This document shows, piece after piece, positions 33,282-44,971 of a DNA stretch of 64,000 nucleotides. The notes beneath the pieces were generated by a model that was not told where the DNA came from, ran no database searches, and saw only the letters and a program-made list of their open reading frames with translations. The position numbers were made by a program, and so were the translations under genes. How positions within the stretch are numbered: the stretch's first letter is position 1; every line of letters starts with the position of its first letter. Source of the DNA: Cryptomeria japonica (Eukaryota; Streptophyta; Pinopsida; Cupressales; Cupressaceae); assembly GCF_030272615.1 (NCBI RefSeq), contig NC_081408.1:203686113-203750112 (forward strand), read 5' to 3'.

Positions 33282-36200
33282 ATGGCATCCTCCTCTGCAC
33301 CTGAATTCATAGCAAACCCTACAGTAGTCAAAGTTATAAAAAGACCTAGGCCCGTGTTTCAGCTAGTTCCCGAGGTAGCTAAGAAAGATGACAACATAGG
33401 TGCTTTTTCAAAAACTCCAAAAGGTGTTGTTTATGCAGAAGACCCTAGAATGTATATTCATTGCAACATAGAGGAATTAGGTGATGAGGAAATCAAAAAC
33501 ATGTATAAGTCTATTATATGTGACAACTTTGGGAATGTGAAACCTGAACATAAAATTGTTGAAACCCTAGGATTTATTGAAATCCTTTGCATTCCTGAAT
33601 TTCCCAAGGAAGTGGTTAGGATAGTTCTGAGTAGGGTACATGGTTCATTCTTTTGGCTTGACTCAATGCATAAAATTACAAAGGTAGCTGTGAAAGAAGT
33701 AACAGGGTTACCTTCCACCGGTAGCAGACCTGACAAAACCAAGAAGGTCTCCAATGACTTGGTAACAAACCTAACTGGTGCAACATCTGACAAGAGATCA
33801 CTGAGGGTTAATGATGTGACCGATACAAATGTTAGATTTGTTAGCATGATTCTAGGTTATAAAGCAACTCATGCTAATAGGCTTAACTCTGTTTCTAGTT
33901 TATGTATAAAAAGTGCTTATGACATGGTGAAGGACAATGTAAAAATTGATATCTATGAATGGTTAAAGGATGAGTTAATTGACAACTTAGCAAAAATCAA
34001 GAAGGATAAGAAAGGAACCTTTAGATTTGGAAATTTACTTGTATGCTTAATGCTACATATAACCAAACAGGCTCCCGGTATAGGCTACAAGGATTTTGGA
34101 TTTGACATACCAGTAGGAAAACAATTGTTTGACTTATTCAACAACATGGGTGAAAACAGAGAAAAGAATATCAACGAGTATTTTCAAGCACTAAAGGTCA
34201 GAATGAATAAAAGAATCAGACTATCACAAGAAATTGTCAACAAATACAAGGATGATATATGCTTTGTGATAAAAAGGATGAGATCTGGATGGAAGCAGTC
34301 ATCCCAAGAACAATCTGGGTTACAAAGATGGGGTATGAAACAGATGACCACATTGTGGAAACTTATGCCAAAGCACTTCTGGAAGCCCCCAATGAACCAA
34401 AGGAAGAAGTATTTGGTAGTGCTGAGACCATTGAAAGTCAAATTCAATCTAAAAAGAGAGTGAAAAAGGTTGAGGCATTTGTGAGGAAAGGAACCAGACA
34501 AGCAAAAGTCATAAAGGAAGATGTACTAAAGAAAACTGGCATAACAGAAGATGAGTTGGTAGCCCAACAACTTGAAACTCATCTATCACCGGTAGATACT
34601 TCCTCAGAAGGAGATATGCCAGCAACTTTCAAAAGAGTTATTAGGAAAAAAGACCCCTCACCGGTATCCACTCCTTCACCTAGAAGGACTAGACAAAAGC
34701 AACAAGCTGTGAGGTCCCCGGTCAAGAAAGCCACACCTAAGAAGAAGTTGACCCCCAAAAAGAAGAAGAAGACAAACACTGACTTTTCCCCTCTTGACAT
34801 ACTACTGAATGAGATCACAAAGGAAGGTAAATTGAAAAACATAGGGAAAATATATGACACCCTATCAGATGATGAGAAAGGACAAGTCGAGGAAAGTGTT
34901 ATATTACACATGAACATGTATAAAAAGTTTTTGATGCAAGTCCTAAATGAAATTCCTAATGAACTATATAAAAGACTTGCAGCCAAAAGGCAAGGAATAA
35001 TTGAGTTGGATAAGAAAATAAAAATAGAGAAATTACTTGCAGTATACCCGGTCAACTCACCTAAGGAAATTGATGATTTGATAGCTCAGGCCAACCGGAC
35101 AGTTTTTTCCACTGCACACCAGCAAATATCACTAATGGCAGGTAGAGTTACTGAAGTTTAAGAGGAAACAGAAAATGGTTGGGATACATTCTTGGTTGAA
35201 AAAGAAAAACAAGAAGAATATAGGAATCCCAAGCCCATTCTAGTATATCAAAAGGACAAAAGGAAAGGTAAAGTTGGTGGACCACTAAGTATCAAGATTA
35301 GAGACAACTTACCCCCACCTCCTTTAAATACTCCACCAATAAAAACCACAACTGCAGAAGATCAATTGGCAGCTGAGAGCATGGACACAGAGGATAATAA
35401 TCCTAATCCTGAAGTCCTATATACTGTGAATGTTGATACTCAGAAAATAAACATAGTGGTAGACAAGGATACAACAGATAAAATAGAAAACAAAGAGCAA
35501 CTGGTAGCAAATTTAGAGAAAAAGATGGAAGCTAGAACACAAACAGAGAAACCAACAGAGCTAAAGGCTCCAGAACAGATGCCACTGGTAAGAAATGATG
35601 CAGGAAAACCAATGCTTAAAGAGATGGAGACACAAATAGACCTACCAGAGGTGAATACTAGCATGGTCACTTCCACCAGCACTCAGTTTGTTGGGTCACC
35701 ATCAAATGTAATAGAGGTATTGCTCGAATCTATCAAGAAAATAACTGATTATAGCCCACAAGCCTATAAAGCGATAAATGATTCAATTCCAATTTTGAAA
35801 TCAATAGCTCCAAATTGTAATATAGCCAACAAAGATTCTTTAGGCCAGTTGGATACACTTTGTAAATATATTTCTGGAAATTTTGAGCAAACAAAGGTAG
35901 AAACTGTAAAAGAAAGTGTAGAAAAAGAGAAATAGAAATTCTTTGAGGAAGGAATAAAGAAGTGTAACAGGGAATTTGACACACTTCTACTGGAACTGTG
36001 CAATTTACTAAAAGAGTACAAAACTCTGTACAAAGACACCTGTAAGATAAACTTTTTGACCATAGATGTAGACAAAAAGATGAGCAAGGTACAAGAAGAG
36101 ATCAATAAACTTGCTGATAATTTTGCTAACTCACCCGATACATTATCAGTTTTTGAGGAAAAGATAACAAATTTTGAGGAAGAATTGCTCAAATTAGAAA

Positions 36201-36463
36201 GACAGAAAGAGAAAATAATAAACAAAGCAAAATTCTTGAGATCTAAACTAAGTCCAAGATTCGACTATTTAGCATCTCTGCAAAAGGAAATCTCAGAGGC
36301 ACTAACACAAGGTAGCAAAACATCGGCAGAGCACTTGCAGCATCTCACCGATACAGTATACAGAATTGAGATAGCAATAAAGGAGAGCAAGAAGTTTATG
36401 GATGGCATAAACTTAATTTTGGGAGATATTCTTCAGATAATAACCACCCAACTACAAGGTTGA
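33282..36463 (+). pseudogene. ORF2 of the non-autonomous element: unknown protein of about 1,060 residues
   Basis: Frame one runs from the ATG at 33282 to about 34255; a single-base indel there moves it to the frame that continues to the stop at 36461-36463, passing only two stops, TAA at 35159 and TAG at 35933 (the latter fits a former Gln). Residues 1-325 look globular (YAEDPRMYIHCNIEELGDEE, RVHGSFFWLDSMHKITKVAV and EVTGLP, FRFGNLLVCLMLHI, GIGYKDFGFDIPVGKQLFDL). This part reminds me of the N-terminal domain of 'putative plant transposon' or plant-mobile-domain proteins, but I cannot confirm it. A strongly basic Lys/Pro/Ser stretch follows (about 34670-34780, nuclear-signal-like), then polar linkers and long coiled-coil segments to the end (36060-36460). 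No catalytic motif of RT, integrase, protease or RNase H is seen. It occupies the place of pol and of the env-like ORF of some Copia elements. Confidence 0.75.
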
Positions 36464-36512
36464 GGATATGAATTGGTACAACTACAAAATCTACTAACCT
36501 TTGTCATTAATG

Positions 36513-36652
36513 CCAAAGGGGGAGTACTAGATGAGAAAATTCAAAACACAGGGATCACATGCTCAGGGGGAGCTCTCACATTTTTGGTAACATTTTTGGA
36601 TATCTTTTTGAAATTTCTCATGAGTGGTGCCATCAATACCGAAGGGGGAGAT
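36513..36652 (+). promoter_or_regulatory. Polypurine tract and two upstream PPT-like tracts
   Basis: G-rich tracts at 36518-36526 (aaagggggag), 36564-36571 (cagggggag) and 36641-36652 (gaagggggagat), the last directly before the 3' LTR. The arrangement copies that in E1, E2 and E3. Confidence 0.78.
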
Positions 36653-37588
36653 TGTTGGCATATGGACACTCCAATGAGACATTGTGTGTGATTGAAGGTT
36701 TTGTCATTGATGGCATCCTTGCAATCCTATGGCACCGACAAGACATTATACCAGCAAAGCATTACTCAGGCAACCTTGCAATCGTATGGCACCGGCAAGA
36801 CATTATACTGGCAAAGCATTATTCAAGCAACCTTGCAATCCTATGGCACTGACAAGACATTATACTGGCAAAGCATTACTCAAACAAGACAGTGCATTGG
36901 CATCAGCAAGATCAATCTACACCGGCACCGGCACAGAAGATGTCCACCGGCACATAAAACAACATGTATACCGACACTAAGGCCGACAGGATTTTTGATA
37001 TCTAATATTTTGTTTATTATTTTAAGCCAACTTGGAAAATTGTAAAATGACTCTTGTATATAAAAGAGATCATTATAAACATTTGTAGCATATGGATAGG
37101 AAGCATAAATAAATTATAAGGCAGACCTAATGTGCGAATTGTAGGTCAGGGGTATGTGAAAAGAACAGAGCAAGAAATGGTATTGAATCTAGCATTGAAG
37201 ATGCTATTGTAAAGCAGTACAAAATATTGGATTTGTGTAAATCCTCATTGTAAGTCAGTGTGACTTCTTATTGAGCAGTGAGCTCTAGGTAGTTGGCCTT
37301 CTTGCATGTGGAGGCCCCTATTGTAAGTAATATTCTCTTATTGGCCAGCAAGTGAATATTGTGGGTCACAAATCCCACTGAGGTTTTTCCCACATTGGGT
37401 TTCCTTGTTAAACATCTTGTGTTATGGTGTTCTTTTCATGTGGATGTTTTTAATTTTGTTATTTGCATTAATTTTTGCATACCGGTATACTGTTACTTTA
37501 TGTTCTACATATTCAGTTTTAAGAAAATTCCATTACCGGTCAGATACTGATTCACCCTCCCCTCTCAGTATCTGTGGGAACCCTAACA
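36653..37588 (+). repeat. 3' LTR of the non-autonomous element
   Basis: 936 bp, same ends as the 5' LTR, with the 57-bp triplet at 36712-36882 and the same perfect inverted repeat (cagatactga 37541-37550, tcagtatctg 37565-37574). Directly followed by the target duplication agatg. Confidence 0.93.
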
Positions 37589-38259
37589 AGATGCCTATAA
37601 TAATAATGCTTAAGCTACGAATGAGATGGGATCCATATTGCTCAAAATGAAGTCTACTTATAGGATTTTCCAAGGCTAGGGGTGAGTTGGCATGAATCAA
37701 TGGTTGAGATTGATTTGAAGATATCAATGGTTAAATTGGAGGAGGTTGGAAAAGGGGGTTGGATTAAAGGGAACATCTGTCATCTCTATGGTGACAAGTG
37801 TCAAGAGGCTTCTAGAAGAGGTTAGATGAAAGGGAACACTTAGTGACAAGTGTCACAAGGTTCTAGAAGATGTTGGATGAAAGGGGACATGGTGGTAGGT
37901 AGAATGGGTTAGGTTTAGGAATGGTTAGGTTTAGGAGTGGTAGAAGTTAAGAGAATTTGAATTTAAAAATTCAAATAATATGAAAAGGCTAATTAATCTT
38001 AACAACTCATAAATTTGATTCGTTTTAATTAATTAAAGGATTAGAAGAAATGATTTGATGGGGAAAATTAATTAATTTGAATTAATTAATTGAAGGGGTG
38101 AAATGAACCTATTAAATAAATCCTTAGATTTATTAATAAGTATATGAATGAGAGATTTAATCAAATTGCTTAGTGAATATAATTAAATTGGGAAGGAGAG
38201 ATTAATGAAATAATTGCTTATTTAATTAATTATCTTCAGACCATTTTTAGGTGTATACA
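37589..38259 (-). repeat. 5' LTR of the Tat-like Gypsy element, outer part
   Basis: Matches 18431-19074 of the 3' LTR, beginning with the duplicated agatg and ending gtgtataca at 38259, followed by the near-duplicated flank catat. Confidence 0.92.
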
Positions 38260-39048
38260 CATATGACTCATCTTTATCATCTAGCATAACTAAAGTTACT
38301 AGGTTGATCCTTTAGCAAAACATATTTAATGTCAACTAATTGGTCAACTAGTATAGTGAGGTTTGATAGTTTGATTATTGTTAATAGTTTTTTATCCTTG
38401 AGCATTTACCATGTAACCTAATGTAGTGTATTGTTATTATCATCTTTGTTTGTTACCTAGCATAACAAAGCTTGCTAGTGTAATTATTTGTTGCACTACA
38501 TGGATATTGCAATATAACACAACTTGTTTTCTATTAGACTTTGTTCCCTTTTCATGCATCACCTACAATAACACAACTTTCTAACTAGTAGAGTCCATGA
38601 TGAAAATATGAATCACAAAATATAATACACCTTATTGGTCAATTAAATTTATTGTTTTCTCATGAACTCCTAGCATAATATATCATACTAGTTGTCAGAC
38701 CATGGATTCTTGTCTCCTAAACTAATGTATTCTCTTGTTCTATTTTAAATTTTTTTTGTGACCTTGAAATAACATTTTTGAGAACAATATTTATTGGTAA
38801 AAAACCTTTTGTGCCCTTTAGTTTTTCTTGCTTTCCTTTTATTTTTCTTTTTTATTTATTTTTTTCTCATCCTATTTTTTGTGAAACATTTTCTGGATTT
38901 TATTGTGTGAGTTAAGATACTATGTTTAGGGACTTTCTTCTATCAACTTGGTGACATCTTATCTCTTGTAAGTCTCTCTTTCAACTTCTCTCTACTTTAG
39001 CATGGATATGAGAAAATTTTCAAACTCCCAATAAAGTGGGAGCTAAAT
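38260..39048. other. AT-rich spacer with repeated CTAG-bounded motif
   Basis: No gene seen. Three clear copies of a 22-bp motif of the form ctagcataa...ctag at 38281-38302, 38457-38478 and 38670-38691, with a weaker one near 38561-38590. Long T-rich runs occur at 38740-38890. Confidence 0.5.
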
Positions 39049-39760
39049 GTAGTGTCATATATTGTAACCCCTTTCCTTTTTGCTCTCTCTCATATCTCAT
39101 TCTAAGCCTAGTTTTGGAAATTTCATATCTAAATTGTCATCGTATGGTAATATTGTGACTCGTATGTCCCAGATCTTGATACTCTACAACCATCTTTAGT
39201 TTCTTCTTTATATGTGGACTAGGGTACCTAGTACCATAGTCTCTCCAAAAGGGGCCCAAAATCAAATGTGTGAGTGCCAGTTCCCAACTTTCATGATCCA
39301 ATCTTGATATTTATTTTGAACCATTAGAAGTTGGCCTAAAGTAAGAAATACCTTGTGAACCCTATATAATGGAATCAACTATTATATATAAGGCATGTTA
39401 TCCTATCTGATACTACTTATGAGTTACATCATTCTTATTGATCAAGCAATGTTAGTTTGAGAATTATGGAGAAACAAGCTACAACAATGTACATGCAAGT
39501 ATCTTTCAATGATTGATCTTGGTATTTCTTTCACTTATATAAACAAAATTAGATTACCAACATTAACAAACCTAAGGTACTATCATTTAAGCCAATATTT
39601 TGTTTTTTATTTAGCATATACCCTTCCAAGGGTAAGCTCTCTTTTAATTTCATCATTTCTAATGTGGAAGTGGAAGCACCAACACAATTTTTGACCGAAG
39701 AAAGCCCATATACAAATTTTTTTTTTCCCTAATTTATGTGTGTAGGTTATAGATGCATTA
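39049..39760 (+). repeat. Possible Gypsy LTR fragment
   Basis: The text aaagtgggagctaaa followed by tgtagtgtcatatattgtaa looks like a polypurine tract and an LTR start; the 49909-57520 element has the start TGTAGTGTCATAAA and a similar tract on the other strand. There is no defined right end: the stretch runs into E4 near 39760. The assignment rests on about 20 bp of similarity. Confidence 0.4.
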
Positions 39761-41442
39761 TGTATAACACAACAAGAATGGGAGGGGGGTGAATTATTTT
39801 AGAATACTTATCTTAAATCTTTAATCTTTAAACCTTAATTATATAATCACAACAGTAATAAATCATGAAAGCATTTAAAATACATCAAACACGTGAACAC
39901 CAAATTTACATGGAAAACCCAGGCAAGGAAAAACCATGGTGAGAAACATGATCACAATATGAATATAATTATTACAATGTTGCCTCCATAACTCACTACT
40001 CCTGAGAGGAATTTCAAAACCAAGGTGCACAACCTTAGGGAAAGATGCAAATGACCTATAGAGATGAAACACACTCTTTCATGGCAAGATACACAAAGCT
40101 ACCAAGAGACACATTGTCCTCTAGTAGAGAAAGGAATATTTAATTTAAAATAAACAAGATCCCTTGATCATGAAATTATCATTGAAACACTATGTCAAGT
40201 GACCATGATCATGGAAATCATAACGAATTTCAAACTTTATCTGAAAAATTCTTCATACAAAAGATATTATCATCAAAGCTCTTCACAATTGACAATTGCA
40301 CAACCTCAATATCAAATCTACTTATAAAACACCCATATATTCTACTTTTGAATTAACATTATTTTCATGCATTCACTCATACATTGAAACTCCTTTATAT
40401 ACAAGATTAATCATCAAATCCTTTAACTAGGTTGGCTATAAATAGAATAAACAATATTACATAAATTTGGTCACACAGACTAGTAACAACCATTACAATC
40501 CACTCTAAGAGATAGAGAAGAACCAAAAACATAAAAAATTATCATTTCCAACTGATTCCAATGAACTGCACATGCCAACACAGTTTAAAAAGTCAACATG
40601 AAAGGAAACATGTAAATAAACATTACATCATATTAACTTAGTTGACCAAAAAATAAATGTCCAATGGAAATTGCATAATGTAGATCTACACATGCCATGG
40701 TTTGACATATAACATCAACCAAACTCATCCTCCAAAGAAAACCCAGACCAAAAGAATATGATCCAAGTAGGATACAACACCATAGTGAATTACAAACTAG
40801 ACCAACTAACAACACAAAACTTATAACAACATAAATCGACTTGCCAATCAAACCATCACCTAAAAATTAAACTTAAATACTACTTAAACAAAATTAACAT
40901 GTCCTCCAAACTATATCACATGAATCCATATATTTGAAATCCACTAGACCATCTTTAGATCTATTATGATAAATAGCCTTAATGTCAAAAATTAAAAAAA
41001 AATGACCTTTTTCATCTAAGCAATAAAGGACTTGCAAATTTGATAATACAATACACATAGAACATAGATGCTATATTCAAAATTATAACATATAATCTTC
41101 AAATACTATAGGAATGTGAGGCATTCTCCCACGGGGACATTAAAATCTCTTTCCTGCATATTAAAACTTATAGTCTACCATTCATCTAGAAATAATTTGA
41201 AACATCCCCACAACACAATTCAACAATGCCAGAACATATAAATATTCTTTCTTTCATATTGAAAATTCCACTACACCATCCTTTCTTCAACATCAATGAC
41301 AAAACAAGTAACAATACCAGAAAATTCACTACATTTTTCTTACTTCAACATTGATCACAACTCAAGACATGTTGACATCAATGACAATACAAGACAGGTT
41401 GACATCAATGACAACACAACACGTCAAATTAGGTTTCTAACA
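39761..41442 (-). repeat. Left (3') LTR of Copia E4
   Basis: The inner end gtttctaaca at 41442 is next to a polypurine tract (tctcccccat on the plus strand, 41444-41453). The outer end is placed near 39761 by analogy with the other LTR; it includes the ggaggggggtgaatt block that marks U5 ends of the Copia elements here. Confidence 0.65.
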
Positions 41443-41969
41443 TTCTCCCCCATTATGATTGATGAAAACACATGTATACCAGCAATAGCAAAGACAACTA
41501 GACTCAACATGTATATATCTCTCCCTTTGATATCAAGAAAAAAGGGCACTATATAGTTACTACAATGCTTCCCTTAATAGAGATGCAATTTTTTAATGGA
41601 AAGCCTTATCATTATATGCTCCTTGGAGGACAACAAAAACATCAATATAGGAAGAAAAAATAGATCCTAGGTAGCTCCCATTAGGTAGATGCACCATTAC
41701 TTATATTATTTTCTTCGTTTCTATTTTTGTCATCTCATATCTCCTATTTATTCTTTAGTCTCCTAGAATCATTAGAGCAATATTATCTTTAGTAATTTCT
41801 TTCCTTGTCATATTTGCATTGTCAAAATTAGCTTCTAGACTTGTTCCAACATAGAAGATTCCAAGGAGCCCAATATTCTTGTAATTTCAACAACCTCTCC
41901 AACTATAGGGTCTTTCTTGAGACCTTATAGTACCATTATCAATCTACATACCATGTCTAGATATTTTGC

Positions 41970-42210
41970 CAACTAAAATCTGCCAGGTTGTTTTATGTAT
42001 ACTTCTTCTTCTAGATCTCCATTTATGAAAGCTCACTAGAATCTATATAATATACCTTGAACTTTTTTTTAGCATGAAAATCTAAGAACATTGAGATTCC
42101 TTTTATTCTACCCATCGAAAATAGGTCTCCTCATAATAAATTACTTTGAATTGATCAAATCCCTCACACCAATCTAGCCTTGTTCCCTGTTACTTTTCCT
42201 TCTTCATTCT
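41970..42210 (-). pseudogene. E4 pol: RT relic
   Basis: Minus-strand text reads KARLVCEGFDQ near 42190, then pieces of the FAPVARLE...MFLA and KFKVY...D blocks and an EEEVY-like end, in alternating frames with stops. This is the N-terminal part of Copia RT. Nothing of the FVDD box is recognisable in the 500 bp downstream. Confidence 0.65.
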
Positions 42211-42689
42211 ATTTTTTGCTGAACACTCACTTGGTTACAATAACATTCTTGTCACTAGGTTCGGGAACAAAGCTCTCTTGTCTAATTCTTCTCAATATAA
42301 TCAAGTTCTTCTTTCATATATTTCATCCATCATTCATCCTTGCATCCATCAAAAAAAAATTTAGGCTCAACTTCTAATAGAAGAAAAATATTTACCTATT
42401 CACTTTCCTTGGCAAGTCTCCTCCTTGTCTGCACAACTTCATTATTGTCTCTAATATTTTGATCTTCAGAATGATTCTTTTCAACACATCTTGTTGAAGT
42501 CTTGGGGGTCTTTTATAATTCCTTTTCCTCTATTTTATTTTCTTATTCTTCCTCTTTGAAGAAGGGAAAAACATCAAGTCCACAATCTTTAGCTACTAAT
42601 GCAATCCAATCGCAAGCTTCATCTAGTCTCATATTTAAACTTTCAACTAGATTTTTTGACTATTTTGTTAAAACATCTATAGGCCCTAC

Positions 42690-43440
42690 TTCTTATTGAG
42701 TAACCAGTAAATATTCCTTCATCAACTCTTGAGTTGAACTTTCCAATATTATCTTCATCTCCTCTGATGTAACATTTTCTTTCAAATACTTTTAAATACT
42801 CTATAGTAGTAGGTCTTTTATGCTAAATATCATAAGGGTTATGAGGATGATTAATTCTCACCTTCACTCTATTAATAATATACACTGCAATATGCACAAC
42901 TTCCTTCAAATAAATGTTTTATAGATTACAATCTTTCAATATTATTCTATCCATAATTTGAATAGTCCTATTTTTTTTTAGCAATCCCATTTTGTTGTGG
43001 TTTCCTAGGAGTAGATAGATGTATCCTAATACCATGCTCTTCATAAAAAATCTTAAACTTATTTGATGTAAATTAACTTCATCTTTCATACATTAAGTAT
43101 TCGATCTTATCATCCATTTCATTTTTAATAGTATATTTACAAATCTTAAGTTTATCTAAATATTTTGATTTCTCCTTTTGAAAAGTAACCCATGTCGTTC
43201 TAGAACAATCATCAAAAGTATCATAAATTACCTTTTTCTATAAGTGAACTTTTCCTCGTGGGTCCACATAGATTAGTATGTATTATCTCCAAAGGATTTG
43301 AAGTAGAAAACTCTCTCTATTAAATCTTGTCTTTGTTTAATCTCCCATTTGATATTCCTTACATAATGTGTTTGTAGGCTTTGTAATGTTTGGAAAATAT
43401 CTAACAACATGTATAGAACTAACCTTAAGAAATTTATCAA
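42690..43440 (-). pseudogene. E4 pol: integrase relic
   Basis: The clearest part is the C-terminal region at about 42920-42720, reading KEVVHIAVYIINRVKV, IEYLKVFERKCYIRGDE and VDEGIFTGYSIRS. Upstream pieces of the core (a VTF-like block near 43185 and an NG-x-AE block near 43000) are in other frames. Numerous stops and indels. Confidence 0.7.
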
Positions 43441-43599
43441 ATTTTATGTGTCCCAACCTCCTATTGCAAAGCCAACACCCACTACTCTAAGAATTTAAAC
43501 AATTTCTATCTATATCTTCTTTTAAGTAATACACATTTTCATCCGATCTTATTTAATTTGCAATCACTATTTTAGAGTTACCTTTTGTGATATCAAAAA

Positions 43600-44960
43600 C
43601 TTATCATGAAATGTAAGTCTATATCCCTTACTACGCATCTAACTAACACTAAAAAGAGTGTGCCTCAAACCTTTAACATATAGAACATCATTTGTGATGA
43701 TCTTCCCATTAATGGATATTATCTCATTGCTATAGACCCGAGTAGATTCTACACTACCAAACTTGAATAATCTACTATTTATCTTTTTAAAATTGACAAA
43801 ATTTCTTTGATCACCAATCACATGGCTTTAATAACCACAATGAATCACCCATGTATTCAAATCCTCTTTTGCATGTAGAGTAGAACACACAATTAATGGT
43901 CTTTCAGTATTCTCATTAGATGGTTATATATTGATTTCCTCGTCCTCAACAACTTTCATAGTCATAACTAGAGTTTCATTACAAGAAGAATATATTCCTC
44001 ATCTTAAAATGAATGGCTAATACCTTTAGAGTAAAAAGTTCTCTTTGGTTGTCTCTTTTTTTTGTATCATCTACCCTCTTGTTTAGATCATCGCTTCATT
44101 TGTTTTCTCCTCTATAAGGACTTATAGCTGCAAAATGACCAATCCTTCCACAATTGAAACATTTTAGAGGTAACTTAGATTTCTATATATGGGTGCCCTT
44201 ATTTAGTATTCCCACAATGTTGTCTTCTACTTCATCAAGGTTGTTATCTAGATTAACATTATATTCCTCTTTGTTACTTGGTTTGAATGCAACTTCCTTA
44301 TTTGGTTTATTTGGGTTAATATTTCTCATCTCAAAGGTAGATAGTTCTCCAGAGAGTTCATCCATACAATAATTTTTTTAAATATCTACTTTCTTTAATG
44401 GCTAACACCTTAAGAACAAAGTATTTATAAAGATTCCTAAGTACCTTCCTCACAAATTTGTCTTCTTTAAATTCTCTACAAACACCTTTGATTCTAAAAA
44501 CTACTTTAGTTACTTGGTAGATGTACCTACCAATAATTTCATATTCTAATTTTATTAACCTCTCAAATATGGTTTTGAGATTCTGTAACTTGAATTTCTT
44601 TATCTTATTCTCTCCTTAATAAATGATGCTATGTTTTTTCCAACCATCATTTCTAGATTAGTAGTCGATCACCTTAAAGAGTTTTGTATCAGATATAATA
44701 CTTATAATTAAATTCCTTTTGTTTCAATTGTTCACGGGTATCCTAATCTCATTCGATGTAGTAAGTAGACTAGAGGGAGAAATATAAACGTTTATAATAA
44801 ATTTCCAAATTCCATAATCTAGAAAAGTTTAGATATGATTACATCCTCATCTTCTATGAAGATTAGTTTGTGCCATCAACTTTGTCAATCTTGTAAGATC
44901 CATCTAATTCCATCCAAGATCTGCTGCAAGTGGTTAAGCTTCTTATAGAGGAACTTGGCT
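43600..44960 (-). pseudogene. E4 gag and protease relic
   Basis: At 43821-43639 the open stretch MIGDQRNFVNFKKINSRLFK and LRHTLFSVS is the region behind the Copia protease. The motif just upstream has a SHVIGDQ-like reading in place of SHHMTGD. A zinc-knuckle relic (CFNCGRIGHFA-type) lies near 44160-44120 and an acidic gag linker at 44365-44183. Further gag pieces to about 44960 are not readable in one frame. Confidence 0.65.
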
Positions 44961-44968
44961 CTTATACC
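44956..44968 (-). promoter_or_regulatory. Decayed primer-binding site of E4
   Basis: The minus strand reads TGGTATAAGAGCC, one or two substitutions from TGGTATCAGAGCC, just inside the LTR. Confidence 0.75.
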
Positions 44969-44971
44969 AAT

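Larger units (their letters stand above)
30834..37588 (+). mobile_element. Non-autonomous Copia-type LTR element with two unusual ORFs
   Basis: Two LTRs of exactly 936 bp each (30834-31769, 36653-37588), each starting TGTTGGCATATG and ending ccctaaca, enclose a 4.88 kb interior with a Met-type primer site and a polypurine tract. The element is flanked by agatg on both sides, a perfect 5-bp target duplication, and sits inside the Gypsy 5' LTR, so the insertion boundaries are certain. No integrase, RT, RNase H or retropepsin motif is found in any frame. Instead there are ORF1 (coiled coil, zinc knuckles) and ORF2 (unrecognised, about 1,060 residues). The LTRs differ at roughly 8 percent of positions over the part I compared, so it is not recent. 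It must have used enzymes from another element. Confidence 0.93.
18080..38259 (-). mobile_element. Tat-like Gypsy LTR retrotransposon with a split 5' LTR
   Basis: Reading the minus strand: 5' LTR (38259-37589 and 30833-30479, split by a later insertion), primer site, a leader of about 2.35 kb, gag, protease, RT, RNase H, a second archaeal-type RNase H, integrase, a long 3' region and the 3' LTR (19074-18080). RT before integrase defines Gypsy; the second RNase H upstream of integrase marks the Tat lineage. Flanks are gatat on the left and catat on the right, a 5-bp target duplication with one mismatch. Without the inserted 6755 bp and one duplicated agatg the element is about 13.4 kb. Stops and frameshifts in gag, pol and integrase show that it is no longer active. 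Confidence 0.92.
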
